DNA of 47,536 nucleotides from Robertmurraya korlensis NBRC 107688 (GTDB lineage Bacteria > Bacillota > Bacilli > Bacillales > Cytobacillaceae). Shown piece after piece: positions 35,042-43,925 of the stretch (position 1 is its first letter; each line of letters opens with the position of its first letter). The stretch is taken from the NCBI RefSeq assembly GCF_001591645.1, contig NZ_BCVH01000029.1, positions 1-47,536 on the forward strand, read 5' to 3'. Both the position numbers and the translations under genes were made by a program. The notes beneath the pieces were generated by a model. It was not told where the DNA came from. It ran no database searches and was given only the letters and a program-made list of their open reading frames with translations.

Positions 35042-35073
35042 AAAAAAATCCCCTAGCCATTTAGCTAGAGGAT
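35042..35073 (-). terminator. Intrinsic terminator of the signalling operon
   Basis: ATCCCCTAGC (35048-35057) pairs with GCTAGAGGAT (35064-35073) with one G-U pair, followed on the minus strand by seven T. It separates the kinase/regulator/binding-protein operon from the uptake operon. Confidence 0.88.
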
Positions 35074-35080
35074 CCATCCT

Positions 35081-36406
35081 TTATGGTTTCTGAAATTCCT
35101 GTATCCCTGCATTAATCTTGTCGACTGCCTCTTTGGCGGAGATATGAACATCCTTCCCTCCGAGACCAATGTCTTCAAATAAAACCCGGATGGCATTACT
35201 CACCACAGGATAGGCAGGAGTAACTGGACGGTTTTGCGAGTGCCTAAGCGTTTGCTCGACAAAAATATTTAATGGATACTGATTAAGTTCCGGGATATCT
35301 TTTACTACGGAGTATCTTGCCGGCAGATCACTTGTAATCGTGACATATTTCTTCATTCCCTCATATCCAGTCACGTACTTAATAAACTTCCATGCTTCGT
35401 TCGGATATTTGGATTGCGATGAAATTCCTAGCGCCCACCCCCCATTTGGAGACACTTGGTACATCCCTTTCGGTAAAGGAGCTACTCCAAAATCCTCTCC
35501 AAGAGTAAAATTTGAATTTCTTTCAAAGTCCTTAAGTGTCCACGATCCTAATAATGTCATCGCGAGCTTTCCTTTTATAAAGTCATCTGTTCCCATTTCC
35601 ACTGAAGCGACCCCTTGCTTGTGATAGAAATCCTGGAATAATTGCAGAGCCTCTATTGCCTTCTCTGAATCCAAATATCCACTTGCTGTTGTTGAATCAG
35701 GACTCAACACATCGGCTCCAAACTGCCACAAGAACGGCATTTTAAAATAGGCAGGTGCTTCTCCTTCTCCAAATCCTTGGCCAGGATCAATGCCAATGAT
35801 TCCTTTTTCCACATTTGTTACTTTTTTGGCAATCTCAATCACTTCGTCCCAAGTTAATGGTTCATTTGGATTGGATGATGGGAAAGGAACACCTGCATCT
35901 TTCAGAACATGCTTATTATAAAATAGAGCAATACTCGATTCTGCAATTGGAGCAAGATAGATTTGGTCATTATAACTTAGCCCTCTTAAAGTGGACGTTG
36001 GGAAGTCCTCAATACTCCCCTCGCTTTTCATAAAATGATCAATAGATAGGAGTGATCCAGCATTGGCATAAAGAGCGAGTGTTGGACTATCTATTGCCAT
36101 TATGTCTGGAGGAGTGCCTGTTGCGATTTCTGTCCGGAGTCTCACTTCATAGTCGCTGTAAGGAATGGTTTTCATCTGAATTTTGATATCCGGATTCGCC
36201 TTTTCAAATGATGCAACTAACTCTTCATAAGCTTTATTTTCTGCATCATTTCCTCTATTTCTCCAAAACGTTAGCTGGTTTTTTTGTATAACCTTTGGTT
36301 GTGTCTCTGCATCTTCTTTTCTATCTGGTTGAAAGAGGGAAAGAACCACTACCAACAGGCCAAGAAATATAACGAAAGATAGAATGAAAGCCATCCGTTT
36401 TTGCAT
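35081..36406 (-). CDS. Membrane-anchored family-1 sugar-binding protein of the signalling operon
   Basis: A 441-aa MalE-type periplasmic-binding-fold protein (QLTFWRNRGNDAENKAYEELVASFEKANPDI, split only for quoting by its motif). The N-terminus has a hydrophobic helix (MAFILSFVIFLGLLVVVLSLF) but no lipobox cysteine and no clear cleavage site, so it is probably a signal anchor. The gene follows the response regulator by four bases in the same operon as the kinase and is not next to a permease. A sensory role, presenting bound sugar to the kinase, is more likely than transport. This is inferred from location and anchoring. Confidence 0.85.
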   Translation of the reverse strand: MQKRMAFILSFVIFLGLLVVVLSLFQPDRKEDAETQPKVIQKNQLTFWRNRGNDAENKAYEELVASFEKANPDIKIQMKTIPYSDYEVRLRTEIATGTPPDIMAIDSPTLALYANAGSLLSIDHFMKSEGSIEDFPTSTLRGLSYNDQIYLAPIAESSIALFYNKHVLKDAGVPFPSSNPNEPLTWDEVIEIAKKVTNVEKGIIGIDPGQGFGEGEAPAYFKMPFLWQFGADVLSPDSTTASGYLDSEKAIEALQLFQDFYHKQGVASVEMGTDDFIKGKLAMTLLGSWTLKDFERNSNFTLGEDFGVAPLPKGMYQVSPNGGWALGISSQSKYPNEAWKFIKYVTGYEGMKKYVTITSDLPARYSVVKDIPELNQYPLNIFVEQTLRHSQNRPVTPAYPVVSNAIRVLFEDIGLGGKDVHISAKEAVDKINAGIQEFQKP

Positions 36407-36410
36407 CTGT

Positions 36411-38015
36411 TCATATCCTTCCTAGTTTTTCTTTGTATGACTGACGAAAATCCACAGGTGTTTGCTGAAAATGCTTTTTAAAAACCGTACTAAAATATCC
36501 GGAGTTCGAATAACCAACCAAATTAGCAACATCAATGATCTTAAGCTGCTTGTCCTTCAAGAAATCCTTTGCTTTTTCCATTCGTACATTCAAGAGATAA
36601 TCGCTAAAATTTTGTCCCACTTGATTTTTAAAGGTTTCTGACAAATGGGCACTATTAATATGAAACATTTCTGATAGAAAGGTAAGAGAGATTTCATTGG
36701 CATAATGCTGATCCAAGTACTGGCGGACACCCTCAATAATTAATTTTCCATTAGAAAAGCGGGCCGTTCTTACTTTTTCAATAATCAGTTGCCCTAACTC
36801 CATAAGTTGTTCAATCACTTTAGAGAAGGAGTTTAATTCCCAAATACTTTGCTGGCAACTCCACATCATGCTCTGAACGTCCCTTGTTTCCATATCATAT
36901 TTACGGGCAGCTGATCCTAATAAAAATAACACCCGGTTGGAGAGGAAGGAGAAGGCCATAATGGACTGAGCTTCATTTCTTCCTAAAAGAGTTTCAATAT
37001 TTTCCTTAAACAATCTGAAATTGGCCGTTTCGACCGCATTGACCAATTTCCTTTCCATATCTGACGAAAATTCAAAATCGCCTTCCTCTAAATGGGATGC
37101 ATCCATAATCTGTGAACGAGAACCTAATTGACTCTTACTCCAAGCTAGTAAACTAGAAATATAGCCATTTTTCAGATTAGCTACTCCCTTTACCACACTG
37201 CCCAAGCCAATCACTGTCTCTAAATGAAGTAGATTTTGTACATTCTTCTGAATATCTTTGACCAGACTAGAACGCGTATCCTGTTCTTTGTCTACAACCT
37301 GTAAAAAATGAATCATATTCGCATAACTAGGATCATAAAACGGATACAGTCCCTTTTCACCATGTGCGATTTCTTTACACATCATGTGAAACGGGAGCCA
37401 TAGTTCTTTTAAACGATAGACTTGCTCGTTTTTATCCCTGATTTCAACTGTTATAAAACGGAATTCTTTACTTTCACTTGCCATGTCTTCCAAATGAAGT
37501 TGTCGAAGTCTTTCTTTAACCATAGATGACTCGGTCCACTCTTCCTTCACTAAATAAAGTAAATATTGTTCTTGCACTTCTTGGAGGTGGGTCATGGCGA
37601 GATGTCTCATTTTGGCTGCTTCCGACTGCTTTTTCTTCTCTTCTTCCGTTTCTTTACGAATTTTTCGTAATGTTTCTTCTAGCTCATCTGGAGCAACTGG
37701 TTTTAATAAATAATCCTTTACTCCCTGCTGCATGGAACCTCTGACGTATTCAAAATCAGAGTATCCTGATAGCACGATCACTTTCACCTGTGGAAATTCT
37801 TCAAAGCAGCGTTGAGCAAATTCAAGACCATCCATAATAGGCATTCTCATATCAGTGATGACAAGGTCTGTTTTCATCGTTCGTAACCATTCTAATGCTT
37901 CTTTTCCATTGGATGCTTCTCCAACAATTTCAAACCCTTCTTCCTCCCAATCAATCTTCATCCGAAGCCCCATACGCACTTGCTTTTCGTCATCCGTGAT
38001 GAGTACCTTCAACAT
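36411..38015 (-). CDS. YesN-type response regulator with AraC DNA-binding domain
   Basis: A 534-aa protein. The N-terminal receiver domain (1-120) has the acidic pair DDE near residues 8-10, the phosphoacceptor Asp in DLVITDMRMP (about 55) and the conserved Lys in YLLKPV. A long middle region (about 130-430) follows. The AraC-type double helix-turn-helix is C-terminal (about 430-525: ISLTFLSEMFHINSAHLSETFK and DVANLVGYSNSGYFSTVFKKH). It should activate the fructan uptake and hydrolysis genes. Its start overlaps the kinase gene by seven bases. Confidence 0.93.
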   Translation of the reverse strand: MLKVLITDDEKQVRMGLRMKIDWEEEGFEIVGEASNGKEALEWLRTMKTDLVITDMRMPIMDGLEFAQRCFEEFPQVKVIVLSGYSDFEYVRGSMQQGVKDYLLKPVAPDELEETLRKIRKETEEEKKKQSEAAKMRHLAMTHLQEVQEQYLLYLVKEEWTESSMVKERLRQLHLEDMASESKEFRFITVEIRDKNEQVYRLKELWLPFHMMCKEIAHGEKGLYPFYDPSYANMIHFLQVVDKEQDTRSSLVKDIQKNVQNLLHLETVIGLGSVVKGVANLKNGYISSLLAWSKSQLGSRSQIMDASHLEEGDFEFSSDMERKLVNAVETANFRLFKENIETLLGRNEAQSIMAFSFLSNRVLFLLGSAARKYDMETRDVQSMMWSCQQSIWELNSFSKVIEQLMELGQLIIEKVRTARFSNGKLIIEGVRQYLDQHYANEISLTFLSEMFHINSAHLSETFKNQVGQNFSDYLLNVRMEKAKDFLKDKQLKIIDVANLVGYSNSGYFSTVFKKHFQQTPVDFRQSYKEKLGRI

Positions 38016-39787
38016 TTCGGGTCACCTCCACTATACTTAATACGCAGCTGGATTTTTGTCCCTATCCCTTTGGTAGAATCAATTTGGTAAGAAAAGTCCT
38101 CCCCGTAATAAAGCTGTAAACGACCGAGTACATTTCTGAGACCAATACTCGTTCCCTTACTTTGAAGGACACTTGTTGATTCCTGTGCATCCTCCTGATG
38201 AAGGAGATCTACTAACATATCATCCGACATTCCCACACCTTTATCTTCAACCATTAATATCAATTGGTTATCAATCATTTTTGTTTGGATGAAGATATCA
38301 GCATAACTTTTCTCACTAAAGCTATATTTTACTGCATTTTCCACTAGTGGCTGGAGGATAAATTTAATGATTGGGAAGTGTTTAGCAAAGTTATCTTCAT
38401 CAATCGTGATAGAAATGTTGTCAACATATCTCATTTTTAAAATATTAGTATAGCTGCGAATATAGCTCAATTCTTCCCCTAAAGTGACCATATCATTTTG
38501 AGTATTTAAGGAGTATCTCATCATTCGTCCTAAATAAACGCTAACATTCATTACTTCTCTATTTTTCCCTTGGGCAGCCAAGCCACCAATGATTTCAAGT
38601 GTATTATTCATAAAATGAGGATTAATCTGTAGCAACAAGGCTTTGTATTCTGCATCTTTCCTCCGAATATTCGCCTCATATTCGGTCTCTATTCTATTTT
38701 TCAGCTGATCGACTGTATGTCCAAAAACATTTACTAGATAACCAACTTCATTGTTTTGAGATTCAATCGTTGGCATAAACCGCTTAGCACCGGCAAAATC
38801 TCCTCTTTCAATAAATCCCATTGCTTTTGCCAGCTTCCCTAATGGGCTTACAATATTGGACGCGAGCATATACGAGGCCAAAATGGTAAGTAAGAAAACG
38901 AATCCACTAATCGTAAGCATGCGATGGCGCAAATCATTTGCCTTTGAAAATAAGTCTGACTCCGTTACTTCACTCAATAAAATCCAACTGCCAACAGATA
39001 ATTTTTGATAAAACACGAAGTACGTTTCGTTGTTCAACTTTACTTCTATCAATCCGTTATTCTCTTTACTATTGTTGATTTTCGTAAGGCTCGTTGATAG
39101 CACCTGTTTCGGAGTATGAATCTCCCCTGTTAAGACATTTTCTCCTCTTTTGTTCAACAAGTAGGCATGGCCCTTTTGTCCAATCTTGTTTTTATTTAAA
39201 GCCGTCGCAAGCAATTCGGTTGGAAAATTCACCTTTATGATTCCATAGGATGCTAGTGTATTCATATCTATCAATGGTGATATATAACTATTAATATTCC
39301 CTGGTGTGGGCTGATAAGGATCCGTATGTGAAGTGATAAACGAACTCCCATCCCCTTTATACTCCTTATACCAATTTTCTTGCTTTAATAGTGGGTTATT
39401 TCCCCATGCACCTGTGCCATCATTAAGCATGACCCCGATGGACATCCCATGTGAGTTATTAACCGTCATTGAAGCAAGAAGACTCTTCATTTGATTCCTG
39501 ATTAATAACCTCTGGTTTTTCGTCACATCCGATGAAACCTTATCTGTCTTCATCCACTGCAATGTCGTTGGATTAACAAGTATTTGTTTTCCTAAATCCT
39601 CCGCCTGCGTGGTAATCGATTGTATATACAACGAATATTGATCCATCATCTCCACAGTTAAATCCTGGGTCTGTTCTTCAATCACAGAAGAAAACCAACT
39701 TGGAACCAAGAAGGAGAAGACGACAAACGGAATCGTTAACAAACAGGTGAAAACCAAAAATAGACGATTACGTAATGAAAAAAACAT
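38009..39787 (-). CDS. YesM-type sensor histidine kinase
   Basis: About 592 aa from the ATG at 39787 (six bases after AGGAGG; the earlier ATG at 39802 overlaps that site). It has two membrane helices (about 8-30 and 285-310) flanking an extracellular Cache-like sensor (about 35-280), a HAMP segment (about 310-370), the phosphoacceptor His in LLLQINPHFMNNTLEIIGG, and an ATPase domain with LVENAVKYSF and DKGVGM. This LytS/YesM class usually controls sugar uptake operons. The signal is probably fructan breakdown products, possibly through the binding protein of the same operon. Confidence 0.92.
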   Translation of the reverse strand: MFFSLRNRLFLVFTCLLTIPFVVFSFLVPSWFSSVIEEQTQDLTVEMMDQYSLYIQSITTQAEDLGKQILVNPTTLQWMKTDKVSSDVTKNQRLLIRNQMKSLLASMTVNNSHGMSIGVMLNDGTGAWGNNPLLKQENWYKEYKGDGSSFITSHTDPYQPTPGNINSYISPLIDMNTLASYGIIKVNFPTELLATALNKNKIGQKGHAYLLNKRGENVLTGEIHTPKQVLSTSLTKINNSKENNGLIEVKLNNETYFVFYQKLSVGSWILLSEVTESDLFSKANDLRHRMLTISGFVFLLTILASYMLASNIVSPLGKLAKAMGFIERGDFAGAKRFMPTIESQNNEVGYLVNVFGHTVDQLKNRIETEYEANIRRKDAEYKALLLQINPHFMNNTLEIIGGLAAQGKNREVMNVSVYLGRMMRYSLNTQNDMVTLGEELSYIRSYTNILKMRYVDNISITIDEDNFAKHFPIIKFILQPLVENAVKYSFSEKSYADIFIQTKMIDNQLILMVEDKGVGMSDDMLVDLLHQEDAQESTSVLQSKGTSIGLRNVLGRLQLYYGEDFSYQIDSTKGIGTKIQLRIKYSGGDPKC

Positions 39788-39880
39788 TTCCCACCTCCTC
39801 ATGTAAGAAACCCCTTACAAGAACTTGTTATACCCAATTTAGCATATCGAGTTATTTTGGAACATAGAAACTTAAAAAGT

Positions 39881-39915
39881 AAAAGACCTCCGTATCACAC
39901 ACGGAAGCCTTTTTC
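39881..39915. terminator. Intrinsic terminator of the PepSY/lipoprotein operon
   Basis: GACCTCCGT (39885-39893) pairs with ACGGAAGCC (39901-39909) with two G-U pairs on the minus strand. A runs and T runs flank both sides, so it may work in both directions. Confidence 0.7.
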
Positions 39916-39932
39916 AACAGCTTATCAACGAA

Positions 39933-40394
39933 TCAATGATGATGATCGTGACCTTCTTCTTTTTCCTGAACATCTTTTTGTAAATATTCTAGCTCACTGT
40001 TAGAAAGTTCGCCAACTACAACCTGGATTTGGGGCATGATGATTGATCCATCATTACTTGCATGGATTTTCAAATAATAAAGTCCATCGCTATCGAACTT
40101 TTTGGTAGTACCATATATTCCTGCTTCCAGTTTAATAGGTTGTTCACTAGTAGCGTGTAGAAAGTCATCATGTTTCCAAAATTCAAATTCCAACGAATCT
40201 ACCTCTTCCACCCTTTTTCCATCTTGAGTAAGAATGACCTTTAATGGTACTTGTTCCCTGCTGCTTATGCTCTCGGGTAGAGTCACTTCTGCATGAAGGG
40301 GCTTTTCCTGTAGGTATAACTCAGCCACATCCTCCTTGAGGGAACATCCACCTAAGAACAAAACTATTATTGCTAAACAAAATAAATTTTTCAT
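39933..40394 (-). CDS. YtkA/FixH-like lipoprotein with His-rich tail
   Basis: A 153-aa lipoprotein. The lipobox FLGGCS places the lipidated Cys at 17. The middle (about 30-130) is a YtkA-like beta-sandwich (HAEVTLPESISSREQVPLKV, FEFWKHDDFLHA, YYLKIHASNDG). The C-terminus is Glu/Lys-rich and ends in EEGHDHHH, a probable metal-binding tail. It lies 16 bp after the PepSY membrane protein in one operon. A joint role in metal or redox handling at the membrane is plausible but not shown. Confidence 0.82.
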   Translation of the reverse strand: MKNLFCLAIIVLFLGGCSLKEDVAELYLQEKPLHAEVTLPESISSREQVPLKVILTQDGKRVEEVDSLEFEFWKHDDFLHATSEQPIKLEAGIYGTTKKFDSDGLYYLKIHASNDGSIIMPQIQVVVGELSNSELEYLQKDVQEKEEGHDHHH

Positions 40395-40410
40395 TAAATA
40401 GTTCCCCCTT

Positions 40411-41778
40411 TTATGCTGATAAAAATCTCTTTAAGAATGGGATTCGTTGTATCAATAACATATCCATAAGAAAAATGATGATTAGGGACAAACCAACCAA
40501 AGGAAACAGAATCCCCAAACCTACTAAAACAACTAAAAATAGCTTCATGTTTTTGATGCTAGTCGATTTCGGTGCACCCATACTTTTTTTCGGCTTGCGC
40601 TTTATCCATAAGTAAAAACCACTTAAGGCAACAAGAATCATTCCTAAGCAAATAAAAAAACTAACTAACTGATTGATTAACCCAAATTGTGTCCCTTTAT
40701 GCAAAGTAATCCCTAATGCAATAACTTGTCCCATGAAACCATAATGATCAAAGCGATAGTCCGTTAACACGGCACCCGTATATTGGTCAATATGCATGGT
40801 GATCTCGTCTTCAGCTTTTGGCGTAAAAGCTGATAATGTATAAACACCTGTTGGTTCTCTTGGAATAAATACGGTATAACTTGGATGGACCCCTTCACGT
40901 TTTGCAATCTGAACTACATCATCAACCGATAGGGGGATGAAACCTTGTATCTCTGAAGCAGGTACATCTAGTTTTTCAGCTGCCCAAGGAACCTCGGCAA
41001 TATCTTTTGTTACGGTTGAGACAGGTGCGTTGCCTACCCAAACAGAAGGTGGATAGCCTGCTCCAGTGTTGGTAACGATTGTTTGAAAATTATTCCCCCA
41101 AAACCCTGACCACGGTAACCCTGTCATTACTAAAAATATCATTCCTGCCGTTATCCAAAATGCTGGAACAACATGCAGATCTCTTGCTAGAATACTTTTT
41201 CCTTTATTCCATCGCAAAAAAAGGATACCAGCCATGTTCGGCTTTTTCCTTGGAAACCATAAATATAGACCAGTAACCAGTAACACGATGGTCCAGCAAG
41301 CAGCTAACTCTACTATTCTATCTCCTAGTGTTCCTATCATTAATTCGCCATGGATTTCCTCTATTTTATCCATGATTCGATCATTATCATTTAACTTACC
41401 CATTGATGTTCCAGTGTATGGATCAATAAAGACCGTAAGAGATTCTTCCTGTAAAGTGAGGCTCACCTCACTCGAACGTGTCTCATTTTCTCCCGGCCGA
41501 TATTTAGTAATCACTGCATCAGGGTATAGCCTTTTTACTTCTTCTATTTGTTGCGATGCTGGTATTTTTTCACCTAGTGGAGTAACCTCGTATAAATCTT
41601 GATACAGCACTTGTTCTATTTGTGGCTTAAATAAATAGATAGAACCTGTAACAGCTAAGATGATTAAAAAAGGTGCCACTATGATTCCAGCATAAAAATG
41701 CCACCTCCACACGGTTCGATAAAGAGATGATTTCTTTTGTGTGTCTGATTTAGATGTAGTGTTTAAATCCGTATTCAC
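40411..41778 (-). CDS. PepSY-associated transmembrane protein
   Basis: About 455 aa from the GTG at 41778, eight bases after AAAGGAG. It has four main helices: near residues 25-48 (FYAGIIVAPFLIILAVTGSIYLF), 160-185, 205-228 (AFWITAGMIFLVMTGLPWSGFWG) and a C-terminal pair after 360. Large extracytoplasmic loops include PepSY segments (VTKYRPGENETRSSEVSL; VFIDPYTGTSMGKL). His residues in the helices (RWHFYAG, LHVVPAFW) resemble haem-binding or ferric reductase-like PepSY proteins often linked to iron uptake. I see no clear Fur box upstream. Confidence 0.85.
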   Translation of the reverse strand: MNTDLNTTSKSDTQKKSSLYRTVWRWHFYAGIIVAPFLIILAVTGSIYLFKPQIEQVLYQDLYEVTPLGEKIPASQQIEEVKRLYPDAVITKYRPGENETRSSEVSLTLQEESLTVFIDPYTGTSMGKLNDNDRIMDKIEEIHGELMIGTLGDRIVELAACWTIVLLVTGLYLWFPRKKPNMAGILFLRWNKGKSILARDLHVVPAFWITAGMIFLVMTGLPWSGFWGNNFQTIVTNTGAGYPPSVWVGNAPVSTVTKDIAEVPWAAEKLDVPASEIQGFIPLSVDDVVQIAKREGVHPSYTVFIPREPTGVYTLSAFTPKAEDEITMHIDQYTGAVLTDYRFDHYGFMGQVIALGITLHKGTQFGLINQLVSFFICLGMILVALSGFYLWIKRKPKKSMGAPKSTSIKNMKLFLVVLVGLGILFPLVGLSLIIIFLMDMLLIQRIPFLKRFLSA

Positions 41779-41904
41779 TAATATTTCTCCTTTTAATACA
41801 ATGTCAGATTCAATAACGTAACCTAGTTTACTGTTCAATTGTGATATAAGTATGAAGTTTATAATGAAAATGCAAAAAAAGTGTCGAGCATAGCCTTAAC
41901 ATAA

Positions 41905-41941
41905 AAAGGAAAAGGACATGAATCCTCCTAGATCCATGTCC
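41905..41941 (-). terminator. Intrinsic terminator of the HAD phosphatase gene
   Basis: GGACATGAATC (41914-41924) pairs with GATCCATGTCC (41931-41941) with one mismatch or G-U pair, followed on the minus strand by TTTTCCTTTTT. Confidence 0.8.
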
Positions 41942-41949
41942 ATTTTCTC

Positions 41950-42729
41950 CTATAAAAGCCCTACCATTTTTAGTCCGTGTAGTATTCCATTTTCTTCAAC
42001 AGACTTTGTAACAAATTGGGCTACTTCCTTTACCTTATCTTCTGCATTTCCCATGGCAACACTGTTTTTCACTGTGGAGAGCATCTCCAAGTCATTCAAC
42101 CCGTCACCAAAGGCATATTGGCTTTCTGGTGGAAAACCTAGTGCATCTACGATTTTTTGTATCCCCTTCGCTTTTGATCCACCCTTTGGCACGATGTCTA
42201 GGGAAACAGGATGCCATCGGACAAAATCAAACGCATCATATTGCTCAGCGTATTGCTTTTCCTCCCCTTCTTCACAAAAAAGAAGGGTTTGATACAATTC
42301 ACGCCCTTTGTAATAATGAGGATCATGCGTAGGGAAACGATTAATTTTTAACGTATCAATACTTTGTTTGATATAATCATGCTCTGGAACATTGGCTCTC
42401 ATATCTTCATGATCCATAAACACAACTGGATGATCGTTCTCAAGTGCAGCAGCCGTTAATTTCACAAGTGAATCAATCTGTAATGGATTGGTATATAAGA
42501 CCTTTCCATTTAACACGGTATACTGACCGTTATAGCTAACATATGTATTAATTTCTAACTCTTTCCTCAGTTCTTCAAACATAAAAGGGGCTCTTCCTGT
42601 AGCGATTGCCACCTCATGACCAAGTTCCTTTAATGTGAAAATCGCCTCTTTGGTTGTGGTGGGTAATTCTTTGTTATGGGTAAGTAGAGTTCCATCTATA
42701 TCAAAAAAAATCACACTTCGATTCGTCAT
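41950..42729 (-). CDS. Cof-type HAD hydrolase
   Basis: About 259 aa from the ATG at 42729, just after GGAGAG (an ATG at 42747 precedes that site). Motif I is FFDIDGTLL with the nucleophilic Asp. Motif II is in VAIATGR. A C2B cap follows, then Lys in GGSKAKGI and motif IV GDGLNDLEML. This class dephosphorylates small metabolites such as sugar phosphates or FMN. The substrate cannot be told. It is a single gene. Confidence 0.9.
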   Translation of the reverse strand: MTNRSVIFFDIDGTLLTHNKELPTTTKEAIFTLKELGHEVAIATGRAPFMFEELRKELEINTYVSYNGQYTVLNGKVLYTNPLQIDSLVKLTAAALENDHPVVFMDHEDMRANVPEHDYIKQSIDTLKINRFPTHDPHYYKGRELYQTLLFCEEGEEKQYAEQYDAFDFVRWHPVSLDIVPKGGSKAKGIQKIVDALGFPPESQYAFGDGLNDLEMLSTVKNSVAMGNAEDKVKEVAQFVTKSVEENGILHGLKMVGLL

Positions 42730-42933
42730 TTTCTCTCCAACTTTCATGTAGATTCTAAATACTTAATCATTGTTCTATTTTATCAGTTTGTCATGTTTTT
42801 ATAAAAAATAATTAAGTAATTATGCTTTTTGAGATTTAAGATTATTTAGATGCTCGCTTTTTACTTATATCCTAGTCAGAATACAAGGTTTTTCATAGAA
42901 AGGGAAATTCCCCCACTTTATAAGGAGGAGGAA

Positions 42934-43008
42934 AATGGAAAAGACCCTAATATCCTTATCATACAGGAGGTTAAGGTCTAATAAATATTATGTTACCTTT
43001 CTATCTTA
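42934..43008 (+). CDS. Possible 24-residue peptide
   Basis: A short reading frame with a very strong ribosome site (AAGGAGGAGG, three bases before ATG) encodes MEKTLISLSYRRLRSNKYYV plus four more residues. It overlaps the terminator hairpin and the last codons of the convergent esterase gene. It may be chance, a leader peptide or a small basic peptide. No promoter is clear. Confidence 0.25.
42936..42979 (-). terminator. Intrinsic terminator of the methyltransferase/esterase operon
   Basis: AGACC (42941-42945) pairs with GGTCT (42974-42978), with further pairing TCCT/AGGA inside, and the minus-strand transcript then reads TTTTCC. It lies 20-60 bp past the esterase stop. Confidence 0.55.
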
Positions 43009-43900
43009 AGTGCTTATCTAGAAAATCTAAAACCTTGTTAATATTATTCGGGTCATCAAACTTCGGACCTCCATGACCTGCATCATCCAAAAGCTCGAGA
43101 TACACTTTATCTGGTCCAAGAACGGATTCTAATTTATCAGCAAAGTGTACAGATTGCAGTCTTGGAATAATGTCATCAATCCACCCATGTTGGATAAAGA
43201 TTGGAGGGCAATCCGGTGTGATAAAGTTTTCAGGATTATGCTTGGCAACAAGGTCTGGAATAAGTGTAATCTGCTGGCCCATTAGCTTTGATTCAAAGGA
43301 ATCTGAGGAATTATGTATTTGTCCTTCAATGCCTATTTCTTCAAACTGCTGATCCATGGTTAGAAAGTTAATCGGCCCAAACCAATCTACCGCTGCCTGA
43401 ACTTTATCAGAAACATCTACGTTCCCTAGAAGTGGATTCTTAAACTCCACAACATCACCGGAAGTAGCACACATAGCAGACAAAGCCCCCCCAGCCGATC
43501 CTCCCCAAGTAGCAATTCTCTCAGGATTCAGAGAATACTCAAATGCATTGGCTCTAATAAAACGTATAGCCGCCTTTACATCTTCAACATCAGCAGGAAA
43601 AGTTGCTTCCCCACTTAAACGGTAATTAACTGCTACCACCGCATAGTTTCTTTCGAGTGCATGCAATGTAGACACAGTATCAGGCCCCCGGCTGTCTCCA
43701 AATGCAAAAGCCCCTCCATGAATAACGATAATGACTGGAAAGGGACCATCTCCCTCTGGTAAGTAGATATCTAGTTTTTGTGTAGGGGAAAGATCAGCAT
43801 AAGGAACATCAAGAATTTTCCTTTTATAGTAATCAGTATTTACTACTCGTAATACCCGTCCGTTTTTCTTAATTTCATAGCTTGGTTTGATTAGGTCCAT
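43001..43900 (-). CDS. Alpha/beta-hydrolase esterase (BD-FAE-like)
   Basis: A 299-aa protein. The oxyanion motif is VIHGGAFAFGD and the nucleophile Ser is in TWGGSAGGALS. The acid is probably in HGWIDDIIP and the catalytic His in DDAGHGGPKF. YADLSPTQKLDIYLPEG at the start of the domain is typical of hormone-sensitive-lipase/BD-FAE-type carboxylesterases. No signal peptide is seen, so it is cytosolic. It follows the O-methyltransferase by 25 bp and shares its operon. The substrate is unknown. Confidence 0.88.
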   Translation of the reverse strand: MDLIKPSYEIKKNGRVLRVVNTDYYKRKILDVPYADLSPTQKLDIYLPEGDGPFPVIIVIHGGAFAFGDSRGPDTVSTLHALERNYAVVAVNYRLSGEATFPADVEDVKAAIRFIRANAFEYSLNPERIATWGGSAGGALSAMCATSGDVVEFKNPLLGNVDVSDKVQAAVDWFGPINFLTMDQQFEEIGIEGQIHNSSDSFESKLMGQQITLIPDLVAKHNPENFITPDCPPIFIQHGWIDDIIPRLQSVHFADKLESVLGPDKVYLELLDDAGHGGPKFDDPNNINKVLDFLDKHLR

Positions 43901-43925
43901 CTTTATCCCACCTTTAAGAAGTTAC

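Noticed and set aside
34848-35060. A 70-codon minus-strand frame between the signalling and uptake operons
   Set aside because: It covers the promoter region and part of a terminator, has no family resemblance and no ribosome site.
41779-41900. Fur box upstream of the PepSY gene
   Set aside because: The region has AT-rich ATAATGAAAAT-like stretches but no match good enough to the 7-1-7 or 19-bp Fur consensus.
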